Source: QQWI01 sp964522015 (GTDB taxonomy: Bacteria; Bacillota; Clostridia; Peptostreptococcales; Acidaminobacteraceae). From it: a stretch of DNA of 64,000 nt. The stretch is taken from assembly GCA_964522015.1 (NCBI GenBank), contig CAZFST010000027.1, forward strand, positions 1-64,000. The letters run 5' to 3'. How positions within the stretch are numbered: the stretch's first letter is position 1; the number at the start of each line of letters is the position of its first letter. This document shows positions 44,018 to 53,079 of the stretch, piece after piece. The notes below the pieces were generated by a model. It saw only the letters and a program-made list of their open reading frames with translations. It was not told where the DNA came from and ran no database searches. The translations under genes and the position numbers were made by a program.

Positions 44018-44919
44018 AAGAAATAAATCCGGGATCTGCGATTCTGGATGTAAGAGATCTTGTTGTTGAATACCCTGTGAGCGGATTCAGGAAGCCACCA
44101 AAAAGGGTTATTGATGGAGTCAACTTTACTATATCGCCCGGTGAAACTCTGGCATTAGTCGGAGAGTCTGGTTCCGGAAAGTCAACCATTGGGAACACTA
44201 TCCTTGGCCTTACCAGGAGTACTGCTGGCTCGATCATCTTCGAGGGCGAGGATATCACGCACCTGAATTTGAAAGCCCGGAGGCGGTTTGCCACGGATCT
44301 TCAGGCCATCTTTCAAAACCCGTATGGCAGCCTTAATCCGGCTTTAAAAATCAGAGACACTCTTACCGAACCTTTGCAAGTGCAGCGAAAACTAACGGCT
44401 CAGGAAGCTAACAAGATTGTGACCGACCTGCTCAAGCGGGTTGGAATGCCTGAAAATTCTGGTGATCGCTATCCCTGTCATTTCTCGGGTGGGCAAAGGC
44501 AACGTATCGCCATTGCCCGGGCTTTGTCCGTACATCCTAAATTGATCATCTGTGATGAAGCCACCAGTTCCCTGGATGTATCCACTCAGGCTGCAGTGCT
44601 GGAACTACTGAGGGAGCTCAAACGCGACTTCAACCTGGCCCTTCTTTTCATCACTCACCATTTGGCTATCGTTAGAAATTTCGCTGATAACGTGATTGTA
44701 TTGAACAAAGGTAAGCTTGTCGAAATCGGGCCAGCAAGACAGGTCTGTGACCATCCGCAAGACCCATATACCCAACTTCTCGTTGCGGCAGTCCCGGTCC
44801 CTGATCCGATTGCCCAAGCTGAGCGCAGGCAAAAACGTTATGAACATATGCAGTTACTCCCCAAGGATCCTCTAGGTTCAATCTCAATAGCGGATTTGCC
44901 ACAAACAAAAGTAACCTAG
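44014..44919 (+). CDS. ABC transporter ATPase, DppF/OppF type
   Basis: The 301-residue protein has Walker A GESGSGKST, signature FSGGQRQRIAIARAL, Walker B LIICDEATSSLDVS and H-loop FITHHLA. The oligopeptide-type C-terminal end 'DPYTQLLVAAVPVPDP' is present. It pairs with the ATPase half of the fused gene. The operon ends here; the following 260 bases hold no gene. A loose inverted repeat (cccttg/caaggg) near 44946-44971 could be a terminator. Confidence 0.92.
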   Translation: MKEINPGSAILDVRDLVVEYPVSGFRKPPKRVIDGVNFTISPGETLALVGESGSGKSTIGNTILGLTRSTAGSIIFEGEDITHLNLKARRRFATDLQAIFQNPYGSLNPALKIRDTLTEPLQVQRKLTAQEANKIVTDLLKRVGMPENSGDRYPCHFSGGQRQRIAIARALSVHPKLIICDEATSSLDVSTQAAVLELLRELKRDFNLALLFITHHLAIVRNFADNVIVLNKGKLVEIGPARQVCDHPQDPYTQLLVAAVPVPDPIAQAERRQKRYEHMQLLPKDPLGSISIADLPQTKVT

Positions 44920-45186
44920 ATGTGAATGTGCCGGTTGAGCGGTACCCTTGGTGCTACCCGTCGGCAAGGGATATAGCACCTTATTGAATCGAAGATATTT
45001 TTCCCGATGCTGGCAATTATTGTCTAGTGTTGATGGCAGCTTATCCTATCCACTGGAAATATTTGAGAGCTCGTTGTTCTTCGGTTTTTATGAGTCAGAT
45101 CAAATCCCCACATCACTTCATGGGGAAGAATATTGCGAAGTTATTTTTAGTCTTTATTGACAAAGGTACGAATTAGGAGGTTGAGA

Positions 45187-46635
45187 TTGGCGCTTTTGGG
45201 AATTGACCTTGGTACAAGCTCAGTAAAAGTAATGATTGTCGATTATCAGGGATTAACTCTGGGTATGAGCAAAGCCGATTATCCGGTAGTCTCAGCCCAG
45301 CCTGGTTGGGCGGAGAGTGAACCTTCTCAATGGTGGCAGGCGGTAGTTAGTGCGGTCAGAATCGCCTTGACTCAAGTACCTCAAACTAATATTACTGCTA
45401 TTGGTCTGAGCGGGCAAATGCATGGAATAGTGCTGGTTAACTCAGAAGGCGACCCAATCAGGCCAGCCCTACTTTGGCCAGACACAAGAGCAGAGGCGGA
45501 ACTTGAAACTTATCTGTCTCTACCCGCTTCAGTCAGGAAACGACTGGCTAATCCACTTGTACCGGGGATGGCAGGTCCGATGTTAGCCTGGTTAGCTAAG
45601 AACGAACCAGCAAACTATCAGGCGGCTGACTGGGCTTTGCAGCCAAAAGATTGGTTGCGATTGCAGTTGACTGGTGTTTGTGCCACTGATCCCAGTGATG
45701 CTTCAGCCACACTTCTCTATGACTTGTTAGCGGATGGATGGGCGGATGATGTAATTGCGGAATTGGGGTTAAGAAGGGATTTGTTTCCACCAATCTATCC
45801 CTCGGACACCCTCGTAGGGAGTCTTTCAAAATCAGCAGCGGAAGCTTTAGGTCTGCCGGTAAGTTTGCCGGTTGCAGTAGGTGCTGGCGATACGGCCGCT
45901 GCAGCCATTGGTACCGGTTTACTTGAACCCGGACAAATCCAAGTCACTATGGGGACTGGAGCTCAAGTAATCCAACTTTACCACGAACCAATGATCGACC
46001 CAGCAGGGAGAGTCCACCTCTACCGGGCTGCTGACCACGACACTTGGTATGGTATGGCAGCAGTCCAAAATGGTGGACTGACGCTCGACTGGGTACGACA
46101 GACCTTTGAGACCAATTTGGATGAATTATATGCTTGTGCGGAAGGGTCAGTGCCAGGGGCAGATGGATTGACTTTTCTACCTTTTCTAGTCCATGAACGT
46201 GCCCACCAACCTAATTCTCGACAAGGCGGAGCTTTTCTTGGGCTAAGATCAAGTCACAGGCGGGAACATATGTTTCAGGCTGCCCTCGAAGGGGTAGCTA
46301 TGGGTATCCGTGTTGCACTCGAAGCCTTACCTGACGCGAATATGTCACTTTCGCTTCGTCTGGCTGGAGGAGGAAGTGTAAATCCTGTCTGGAGGCAGAT
46401 GCTTGCCAATATTCTTGGTAGGGAATTGGTTGCAGTTGATATATCGGGTGCATCCAGCAGGGGGGCGGCCTTATTAGGGGGGGTAGCCACAGGAATATGG
46501 ATCAATATCATGGCAACCGCTGCAATTGCCCCACGCATGCAAACTGTGGCAATTCCCGATCCAAGTAAAGTTGAGCTCTATGATAAAGTCTATGCCAACT
46601 ACTTAAAACTGGTATTAGTTAGTCCAAAAGGTTAA
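45187..46635 (+). CDS. xylB: Xylulokinase, FGGY family
   Basis: The protein has 482 residues from TTG at 45187, chosen because aggagg lies 6 bases upstream. FGGY kinase features are 'LLGIDLGTSSVKVMIVD' (phosphate loop), the xylulokinase-specific 'IGLSGQMHGIVLV', 'VAVGAGDTAAAAIGTGLLEPG' and 'RLAGGGSVNPVWRQMLANILGRELV'. It phosphorylates D-xylulose for entry into the pentose phosphate pathway. Its position after the Dpp-like transporter suggests that the transporter imports xylose-containing oligosaccharides. No isomerase is visible in the window. Confidence 0.88.
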   Translation: MALLGIDLGTSSVKVMIVDYQGLTLGMSKADYPVVSAQPGWAESEPSQWWQAVVSAVRIALTQVPQTNITAIGLSGQMHGIVLVNSEGDPIRPALLWPDTRAEAELETYLSLPASVRKRLANPLVPGMAGPMLAWLAKNEPANYQAADWALQPKDWLRLQLTGVCATDPSDASATLLYDLLADGWADDVIAELGLRRDLFPPIYPSDTLVGSLSKSAAEALGLPVSLPVAVGAGDTAAAAIGTGLLEPGQIQVTMGTGAQVIQLYHEPMIDPAGRVHLYRAADHDTWYGMAAVQNGGLTLDWVRQTFETNLDELYACAEGSVPGADGLTFLPFLVHERAHQPNSRQGGAFLGLRSSHRREHMFQAALEGVAMGIRVALEALPDANMSLSLRLAGGGSVNPVWRQMLANILGRELVAVDISGASSRGAALLGGVATGIWINIMATAAIAPRMQTVAIPDPSKVELYDKVYANYLKLVLVSPKG

Positions 46636-47372
46636 TCCCATTCTCAAAAATTGGAAATTGGTGGAGTATTTTCTACCAGGAGTTGGCTGACAACACTGGC
46701 AATTGCGTAAAAGGTCTATTATATTGGAACACGCTGTTTCATAGGGTGGGCTACTCTCGTTACGTTGGTTGAACGGGAAGACTTGGACCATAAGAAAGAG
46801 CTGTTCATCTTCCTTATCGTCCATGGAGAAGGCTCAGAACAGGTACGTTAGGCTTATAGGTACACCCAGAATGTAACACTTGCCGGACTCCAACCTTGGT
46901 ATTTATCTTAGAATTACTTTTGAGACACCATGAGACTTTATACAACGTGGTGAAATTGTATTTAAGAGAGAAAAATGAATTATTAAACTGTCTTAAGGGA
47001 AACACCATTTTTTCACAAAAGTCTTGAAATGCAAAGTAAATATCGGCGGATTTGTTTAGGCTATCCCCGCTGCAAGCAGACGGGGTATTACACCTTCGCA
47101 AGAACGTCTTCCACCTCTTAAGGCATCGAACCACCGGCGCATACGCACCGTCTGCTCCAAGGAGTGGGGTCTTCTGCTACACTAATAAATATCCCGTATA
47201 ATCGAATTCGTAGGCATATTCCAGTTTCATCAACAAAATGCAATACGGTCTCTGTGTATGATTACCAATTGATTTCTACGACGAGAATACTGCTCCTCGG
47301 TTTGACATCGCCAGCGTTCATGATAAAAAATGTGAACGGGCCAGATATGTTCTGACCGAAAATTCCTCTCTT
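46636..47372. other. Intergenic region without an intact gene
   Basis: About 740 bases with no supportable gene. An imperfect inverted repeat lies at 46725-46741. A 21-base GC-rich hairpin (47065-47085) stands out from AT-rich surroundings, followed by about 90 bases of GC-rich sequence that could be the end of a lost mobile element. I could not identify it. Confidence 0.5.
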
Positions 47373-47510
47373 TTGACAAGATTCAAATAAAGTGCGATAT
47401 AATAATTTCGTAAATTTCGGATATTCTGAAAAAGAAACACACTCAACACCCACAACATTTTTGAGTCAATTTCGTGACATCTACCCAGTAATGGAGATTT
47501 CCGCGTAAAG
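47373..47510 (+). pseudogene. Relic of a third LexA-type regulator with its promoter
   Basis: The promoter TTGACA (47373-47378) to TATAAT (47398-47403) and a copy of the pre-start motif (gtaaatttcgga, 47410-47421) parallel the intact locus at 51202-51249. The coding part from 47426 matches the start of that regulator ('KKK..' through 'LSQF-DIY--ME'), but the ATG has become CTG, one base is lost near 47455, and similarity ends near 47510. It is a dead, truncated copy. Confidence 0.7.
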
Positions 47511-47578
47511 CTTGATCATCAAGGGTCGACTGAGACCTGAAAACTGTACAGCATATGAAATAATATATATGAATTAAT

Positions 47579-47757
47579 GGCATGGTTCAAATTAGATTGA
47601 CACTTCCAAAATCATGATTGACACTTTTTCAGCGCGAACACCCCAAAACCTGGCGAATTTCGCCACCAACAGGCAATTTTCACCAGGTTTTGGGCAAAAA
47701 TTTTGTGAAGTGTAAATCAAAGTGTCAATCTAACTTCCTGGGTTTCTGAACCATGCC
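47579..47757. mobile_element. 179-bp palindromic MITE with 8-bp target duplications
   Basis: The ends are ggcatggttca (47579-47589) and its exact complement (47747-47757). The 8-bp direct repeat gaattaat flanks it (47571-47578, 47758-47765). The inside is almost wholly palindromic, with two copies of ttgacactt on each side and a ccaaaacctgg stem in the centre. There is no coding capacity. Duplications of 8 bases fit ISL3- or IS1595-like transposition, but I cannot assign the family. Confidence 0.8.
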
Positions 47758-47812
47758 GAATTAATCAAAGTAATCTTTAACTCGAAAAAGTTTTTCACTT
47801 CCTTGAGGCATC

Positions 47813-48742
47813 ATGCAAATCAATCGTACAATAAATGGCAGCATCCGATTAACAAGGTACAAGGAGTATCTGGCATTTGTCATTGTAACTACCTTGTTAG
47901 GCGCAACTGCTGCAAGCAATGGTTCATTTGGATGGAAACTGATCGGAGTCCTTTTAGCAAATTGGCTGGCTGTAGCCTTTGCTTTCATGATCAATGATGT
48001 TGAAGATGCTGAAGATGACGCATTAACTCCGCATAAATGTCGACGGAACCCGGTCGCCGCGGGTGATCTGTCCCCCTTTACTGCGCGGTTGTTGAGCTTT
48101 GGTGTGGCTGCGGGATCCGCACTCGTCTATTCCACTTTGGGAAAAACAACCTTCCTCTTGGGTATGATCACTCTTTTGATAAGTTTCTTGTATTCTTGGA
48201 AACCGGTTCGCCTGAAGAATATCGCTTTTGTTGACTTTTTCGTACATGGCTTTATGCTTTCAGGGTTACAGTTCCTCACGGGGTATTTTACTTTTGATCA
48301 AGCCCCTTTCATGCACTGGATATTTCCCTTTCTTTTTGTTTTCTGCATCAGTTGTTATGGAGAGATGTTTAATGAAATGCGTGACCTGGAAAGCGATTTA
48401 AAAGCGGGTCTCAAACATACCGCCGCGGTTTTGGGTCCCAGGGTTACGGCCAGGTTAATGGGTGCAGTGATGGTTTTGGCGTTAATTTCTGGGATTGTGA
48501 CAGCCTTTGTCATCCGTTTGGTTGCCTTTTGGGTCTTATGGCTTGTTCTTGTCCTTTCGCTGATCTTTATCTTCCCCGCGGTCATTCGAATTCGCCGGAG
48601 CAAAAATGGAATCGCCCTACAGGAGTCCTTTCAAAAACCGCTTGAATACGCTGCTGCGTTTGCCTTGGGTGGTCATTTTACCTGGTTATGGGCTTTACAG
48701 CATGTTCTTCCTTGGTTGGCTGCATTTCGCTTACCTATTTAA
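47813..48742 (+). CDS. UbiA-superfamily prenyltransferase
   Basis: This 309-residue protein has eight or nine membrane helices and both Asp-rich motifs of the family. The first, NDVEDAEDD, begins at residue 61 (N-D-x-x-D-x-x-x-D). The second is 'NEMRDLESDLKAGLKHT' (about 188-204). UbiA enzymes attach a polyprenyl chain to an acceptor such as a quinone ring, a sugar phosphate or glycerol phosphate. The acceptor cannot be told from sequence. It opens the lipid locus, 55 bases after the MITE. The gaggc ribosome site is present at spacing 5. Confidence 0.88.
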   Translation: MQINRTINGSIRLTRYKEYLAFVIVTTLLGATAASNGSFGWKLIGVLLANWLAVAFAFMINDVEDAEDDALTPHKCRRNPVAAGDLSPFTARLLSFGVAAGSALVYSTLGKTTFLLGMITLLISFLYSWKPVRLKNIAFVDFFVHGFMLSGLQFLTGYFTFDQAPFMHWIFPFLFVFCISCYGEMFNEMRDLESDLKAGLKHTAAVLGPRVTARLMGAVMVLALISGIVTAFVIRLVAFWVLWLVLVLSLIFIFPAVIRIRRSKNGIALQESFQKPLEYAAAFALGGHFTWLWALQHVLPWLAAFRLPI

Positions 48743-48905
48743 CCCTAACCTGGCCGAATCTGGCCTTCCTTACTTTTTAAGCACTCGGCAGAAGATGAAG
48801 TTATCTTTTTCTTGACTATGAGGCAGTATCCGGATCTTTATGTTCAATACCCTTTCAATAACAATTACTATGAGTTTTACCGCGTTCTGAAAAGGAGGCT
48901 CTCTG

Positions 48906-50159
48906 ATGAAGGAAATATTTCCCGGATTGGATAAACGCAATTTGTTTCGCTTGCCCTGGTCGATGAATGACAATCCCATTGCCTGGCTGGAAATCACCGA
49001 TATCTGCAATCTTGCCTGCGAAGGATGTTACCGCCAGACTATCACGAAACATAAAACTCTCGAACAGATTCAAGAGGAAGTTCTCTTTTTCAAACGTTGG
49101 CGCAACCCTGACAATATATCGATTGCCGGCGGCGAACCCCTCATTCACCCTCAGATTCTGGACGTCGTTTCCTTTATCGCTAAAAATGGGATTAAACCAG
49201 TGATTCTGACTAACGCACAGAAGCTGACGCCAGAATTGCTGCGTGAGCTAAAGAAAGCTGGACTATCTGGATTTACTTTCCACATCGATAGCCATCAGGG
49301 GCGTCCTGGCTGGCAAGGGAAGAGTGAAAAAGAGCATAACCAGCTCCGCCAGAAGTACGCGGACATGTGCGCTGAGGTAGGCGGCCTGTATGTGGTGTTT
49401 AATTCCACGGTATACCCCTCCACATTTGATGAAATCCCCGATATCGTGCACTGGGGGAATCAAAATTTTTCCAAAGTCAATGGCCTGGTGTTCATCACCT
49501 ACCGCACCGCCACAGCTGAAAACAATGTGGCAATCAATAATGACAAACAGATTGTTGATTTCGGCAAACTCAGTTACATTCGCGAAAGTTTTGCCGACAA
49601 GTTTGTGACCGCTCCGGAAGTCTACCAATTACTAAAGGACAACTTTCCAGAATATGAACCTTCGGGTTACCTTGGGGGGAGTATCCGTCACGACACTTAT
49701 AAGTGGCTCATCGGCGCACTGATTGGCAACAACAAGAAGATTTATGGATCAGTTGGCAAAGAGACTATGGAAATTTCCCAGGTCGGTCACCATATCTTCA
49801 ACCGGACCTATCTTGCCTATCTCTCCCAGGCTAAGGTTGGCGCCAAAGTCTTCCTGATGTCCCCATGGGACGAAAAAATGCGCCAGGCAGCAAAAAACTG
49901 GTTCAAAGATATGCTGACCCATCCTGCCCACCTGCTGGATAACGTCAGTATCCAGAGCATTGGCATCATTCAAGCGCCTGATATCCTGCCCGATGGGCGC
50001 GCGGACATGTGCGATAGCTGCCCGGATATTACCTACTTCGATGGCAAACTGGTCAATTCTTGCCGCTTGGACGAGTACCGCTTGTTCGGCGGTTTCCTCA
50101 CCGTGCTGGATAAAGAGAAAACCCAGGAAAAAGTCGACGTTCCCGAGAAATCTAGCTGA
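48906..50159 (+). CDS. Radical SAM enzyme of the lipid locus (first)
   Basis: The 417-residue protein has the motif CNLACEGC (Cys34, Cys38, Cys41) and 'ISIAGGEPLIHPQILDVV', which bind a 4Fe-4S cluster and SAM. A further Cys cluster near the C-terminus ('MCDSCPD' and 'NSC') may hold an auxiliary cluster. The region 'GFTFHIDSHQGRPGW' is reminiscent of lipid-acting radical SAM proteins such as the tetraether synthase group, but this is only an impression. A strong aaggagg precedes the ATG. It lies between UbiA and nitroreductase genes, 9 bases before the latter. Confidence 0.85.
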   Translation: MKEIFPGLDKRNLFRLPWSMNDNPIAWLEITDICNLACEGCYRQTITKHKTLEQIQEEVLFFKRWRNPDNISIAGGEPLIHPQILDVVSFIAKNGIKPVILTNAQKLTPELLRELKKAGLSGFTFHIDSHQGRPGWQGKSEKEHNQLRQKYADMCAEVGGLYVVFNSTVYPSTFDEIPDIVHWGNQNFSKVNGLVFITYRTATAENNVAINNDKQIVDFGKLSYIRESFADKFVTAPEVYQLLKDNFPEYEPSGYLGGSIRHDTYKWLIGALIGNNKKIYGSVGKETMEISQVGHHIFNRTYLAYLSQAKVGAKVFLMSPWDEKMRQAAKNWFKDMLTHPAHLLDNVSIQSIGIIQAPDILPDGRADMCDSCPDITYFDGKLVNSCRLDEYRLFGGFLTVLDKEKTQEKVDVPEKSS

Positions 50160-50168
50160 GGTAATAGG

Positions 50169-51032
50169 ATGGTGGTTTTTCGCCTGCTGACGCGGAAAAT
50201 CGTTCATCCAAATTTCATCCCCATGAAACCTATCCGTTTTATTCAAAGTATTCTAAAAATTCTGCGCGGCAAGCCGCAGATCCCGCTTTCCCTAGAAGAT
50301 AACCCCTTGTTGCAAACCATTCTGAACCGGCGAAGCGTACGCCGTTTTGAACAACGAGACATTCCGGAAGACGTGTTTCATGCTATCCTCGAAGCTGGCA
50401 GGCTGGCGCCTTCTACGGTGAATATCCAACCCTGGAGTTTTGCTGTATTAAACGCTCAACGTTGGGAAGAAATTTTCGGCACGCATATTCCTTTCCGAGC
50501 GCCCCAAGCCATTATCGTAATCGGTGACATGCACCGTACCCATCAAGTGCTGGACACATTTCCTAATAGCCCGCTGGTCGAGTACACCATCGCGGTAATG
50601 AATGCTTCACTGGCAGCCATGAACATGAACATCGCAGCCGAAGCGCTGGGGGTCTCGTCTGTAATGCTCTCAGAAACTGGGCGTAGTGGTTTTTTAGATA
50701 CCGGTTACCTGAAAGAAAAGCTCTTACTCCCAGACCGGACGGTACCGCTGCTGACAATTGTCTTGGGTTATGCAAAAGGTTCGTATCCCCCCATGCCGCC
50801 AAAATTATCTTTGGATGTTGTCAGTTTTGATGGAAAATACCGCGAGACTTCTCACTCGGTGATGGAAGCCTGGATGGCGCAAATCGAAGATGGATACCGG
50901 GCAATGCGACCTTTTTCTTCTCTGAACGCTCAACTACGCGTTTATAGTTCAAAAATCGGGCAAGCCGAATCTGACCTGCAGAATATTGTTTTCACTGACA
51001 CCGCGTCTTCCGTCAAGAGCTCGACGGGGTAA
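50169..51032 (+). CDS. Nitroreductase-family flavin oxidoreductase
   Basis: The protein has 287 residues. The FMN-binding start is 'ILNRRSVRRFEQRDIPEDVFHAILEAGRLAPSTVNIQPWSFAVL', and 'MNASLAAMNMNIAAEALGVSSVML' continues the fold. It has an N-terminal extension of about 45 residues with a basic-hydrophobic stretch. Nitroreductase-fold enzymes reduce quinones and enones, and some desaturate or reduce prenyl-type double bonds in tailored products. It is the third gene of the UbiA-radical SAM operon. Confidence 0.85.
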   Translation: MVVFRLLTRKIVHPNFIPMKPIRFIQSILKILRGKPQIPLSLEDNPLLQTILNRRSVRRFEQRDIPEDVFHAILEAGRLAPSTVNIQPWSFAVLNAQRWEEIFGTHIPFRAPQAIIVIGDMHRTHQVLDTFPNSPLVEYTIAVMNASLAAMNMNIAAEALGVSSVMLSETGRSGFLDTGYLKEKLLLPDRTVPLLTIVLGYAKGSYPPMPPKLSLDVVSFDGKYRETSHSVMEAWMAQIEDGYRAMRPFSSLNAQLRVYSSKIGQAESDLQNIVFTDTASSVKSSTG

Positions 51033-51168
51033 TTATAATGAACATGGACAGCATGAGAAATAAGTGTGATCATCATTCTTTTTCTGGCAACCTCTCCTCT
51101 TCACCCGAGTACCCTGAGTACAAATTTCAAGCAACTTTCCGATCATAGATAAGTCACTTGATCTTTGG

Positions 51169-51202
51169 GTCTTCGGTTCGACCATGTCTTCGGTTCGACC
51201 AT
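51169..51202 (+). repeat. Tandem 17-bp repeat abutting the -35 box of regulator 2
   Basis: gtcttcggttcgaccat occurs twice head to tail (51169-51185 and 51186-51202) without a mismatch. The second unit ends on the first base of the TTGACA -35 box. Two identical sites here suggest cooperative binding of an activator or repressor. Confidence 0.85.
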
Positions 51203-51249
51203 TGACAAGGTACAAATAAATGAGATACAATAAATTAGTTATTTTCGGA
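51202..51249 (+). promoter_or_regulatory. Promoter and pre-start motif of LexA-type regulator 2
   Basis: The -35 is TTGACA (51202-51207) and the -10 TACAAT (51226-51231), with an 18-base spacer. The motif gttattttcgga at 51238-51249 ends 5 bases before the ATG and recurs exactly at 51987-51998, before the DegV gene. The layout copies that of the locus at 15773-15827. Confidence 0.7.
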
Positions 51250-51254
51250 ATTAT

Positions 51255-51965
51255 ATGAAAAAGAAACTTACTCACCGCCAATTACAGTTTTTGAGCCAGT
51301 TCCTGGACATCTACCGGGAAATGGAGCATTCCGTGCATTACGTGACGGTTGCCGAACGCCTGGGCATCGGAAAAGTTACGGCGTATGAGATGTTGCGCCT
51401 GCTGGAAGAAAAGGGGCTTGTGAGGGCTGAGTATCAGGCGAACCCGGATCAACACGGCCCAGGTCGTTCAGCTGTCCTCTTTTTTCCGACACAGGAAGCC
51501 AACCGTTTGATCAACTTATTGGCTGGCAATTCTGCTGATATGGAAGATTGGCAGGTTGTCAAAGAACAAATCTTACAAAAACTGAGAGAAGGAAAAGCTG
51601 GCGGTTACGAAGACCTGCTCTCCAATCTTCTAGATCGTATTCCGGAGAGGCGTTCCCCCCTCATTTTTGTTACTGAACTGATCACTGCCGTGATCCTGAT
51701 GTTGACGACGATCCAGGATGCGCCTGAAATTCGTGCGTTGTTGGAACGTCTGCATCAGATAGGATTACCCCAAAAAATCAACTTAAGTGTAATGAGTGGA
51801 ATCGCAATGCTCCTGTCTGTTATAGAACGTACCAATCGCCGTTATTCCACTATCTTGCTTGGTCAATTCAGTCGATACGAGGATGCACTTTCGCAGTTGA
51901 ATGAGGAAAGCCGGCGACAGTTGGGTGAGTTCACCCGGGAAGTAGTCCAAATCCTTTCTAGTTAA
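51255..51965 (+). CDS. LexA-type winged-helix regulator with helical C-terminal domain (copy 2)
   Basis: The protein has 236 residues, exactly as long as the paralogue at 15834-16544. The DNA-binding part 'LTHRQLQFLSQFLDIYREM' and 'TVAERLGIGKVTAYEMLRLLEEKGLV' align closely with it, while the C-terminal helical domain is more diverged, as expected if the two sense different ligands. No protease residues of LexA are present. It lies 44 bases before a DegV gene, and that gap holds a copy of its own pre-start motif. It probably controls itself and the lipid locus. Confidence 0.7.
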   Translation: MKKKLTHRQLQFLSQFLDIYREMEHSVHYVTVAERLGIGKVTAYEMLRLLEEKGLVRAEYQANPDQHGPGRSAVLFFPTQEANRLINLLAGNSADMEDWQVVKEQILQKLREGKAGGYEDLLSNLLDRIPERRSPLIFVTELITAVILMLTTIQDAPEIRALLERLHQIGLPQKINLSVMSGIAMLLSVIERTNRRYSTILLGQFSRYEDALSQLNEESRRQLGEFTREVVQILSS

Positions 51966-51986
51966 TTTTTTTTAACTTATATTTTC

Positions 51987-51998
51987 GTTATTTTCGGA
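51987..51998 (+). promoter_or_regulatory. Second copy of the 12-bp pre-start motif, before the DegV gene
   Basis: gttattttcgga is identical to 51238-51249. A -10-like tatatt lies just upstream, near 51979-51984. The DegV ribosome site aggag follows directly, so the motif itself need not serve for ribosome binding here; this supports a role as a protein-binding site. Confidence 0.5.
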
Positions 51999-52009
51999 CA
52001 GGAGATTTA

Positions 52010-52861
52010 ATGACCAAGATCGCGATTTTGACAGACAGTACCGCAAACCTCCCAATGGAATGGATTGAGCAATATAGCGTTCGGGTGATACCGCTTAAGA
52101 TACATTGGGGAAACGATACGTTTCTCGATGGCGTAGACATCACGCCTGACGAGTTCTATACGCGATTGTCTCACAGTAAATCCATTCCCACCACTTCGCA
52201 GCCGGCTATTCAGGATTTTCTTCAGGCTTTCGAAAGCCTGGCTGATCGATCGGATGGCATCGTCGTACCGCTGATTTCGTCTGGTATTAGCGGCACGGTG
52301 GCATCGGCTCAGGCTGCTGCGCGTCAATTTTCCCGCGTGCCTGTGGAAATTGTGGATACCCGCGTCACGTCAGCCGGGCAGGCGTTGGTTGTACTGGAGG
52401 CAGCTCGGGCGGCGGCACAAGGGAAATCACTTCAGGAAGTGCGTCAGGCGGCAGATGAGGTTGTTCAGCGTATACATTTGTTTTTTGCAGTGGATACATT
52501 GGAATATTTACATCGCGGCGGGCGTATAGGCGGGGCTTCCCGCTATCTGGGCACGGTGCTCAACATCAAGCCTATTCTATACTTCGACTTGGATGGGAAG
52601 CTTGATGCCTTGGAGCGTGCGCGAACCAAAGTTAAGGCATTACAACGATTGACGGCTCTGGCGGAAGAGAAAGCCAAAGGGTATCCCGTCCATCTGGGTG
52701 TTATCCATGCGAACGCGCCACAGATCGCTCAAGAATTTCGTGAGCAAATTACTCGCCACCTCAATTGCAAAGAGGTACTCACCCTAGAACTTAGTCCAGT
52801 CATTGGTGTCCACGTGGGGCCGGGATCGATTGGCATTGCCTTATTCACAGACGGCATATAA
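52010..52861 (+). CDS. DegV family fatty-acid-binding protein (paralogue 2)
   Basis: The 283-residue protein shows the DegV motifs 'IAILTDSTANLPMEWIEQYSVRVIPL', 'TTSQPAIQDFLQAF', 'LEYLHRGGRIGGASRYLGTVLNIKPIL' and 'GVHVGPGSIGIALF'. It binds one fatty acid, by analogy with FakB. Unlike paralogues 1 and 3, it has no adjacent MBL hydrolase; it follows the LexA-type regulator directly. A good aggag precedes the ATG. Confidence 0.92.
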   Translation: MTKIAILTDSTANLPMEWIEQYSVRVIPLKIHWGNDTFLDGVDITPDEFYTRLSHSKSIPTTSQPAIQDFLQAFESLADRSDGIVVPLISSGISGTVASAQAAARQFSRVPVEIVDTRVTSAGQALVVLEAARAAAQGKSLQEVRQAADEVVQRIHLFFAVDTLEYLHRGGRIGGASRYLGTVLNIKPILYFDLDGKLDALERARTKVKALQRLTALAEEKAKGYPVHLGVIHANAPQIAQEFREQITRHLNCKEVLTLELSPVIGVHVGPGSIGIALFTDGI

Positions 52862-52884
52862 CGCAAGTTGTTCTGATTGACACT

Positions 52885-52992
52885 ATGAATCTTGCTATAA
52901 ACGATCCTGCCATATATGGATACCTGCTTTTTCTTTGTGTGTTGGCACTTGTGTTGATAGGGTATCAGGATTGGTGGAAAAAGAAAAAATGA
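52885..52992 (+). CDS. 35-residue single-pass membrane peptide
   Basis: A short ORF encodes a hydrophobic helix (residues 10-26, 'IYGYLLFLCVLALVLIG') followed by the strongly basic, aromatic end WWKKKK. This composition is typical of small membrane proteins anchored inside-positive. It lacks a convincing ribosome site, so expression is uncertain. It lies between the DegV and second radical SAM genes. Confidence 0.4.
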   Translation: MNLAINDPAIYGYLLFLCVLALVLIGYQDWWKKKK

Positions 52993-53079
52993 GCAGCAGA
53001 AGTTATCTTATTTCTGCTAATAGAAAATTGAATCAAAAAAAGACGTCGACATATCGACTCACCAACCTGGAGGAATATT

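Noticed and set aside
46814..47134. Minus-strand reading of 106 codons in the region after xylB
   Set aside because: No ribosome site, Cys-rich random composition and no recognisable motif; part of the GC-rich hairpin segment.
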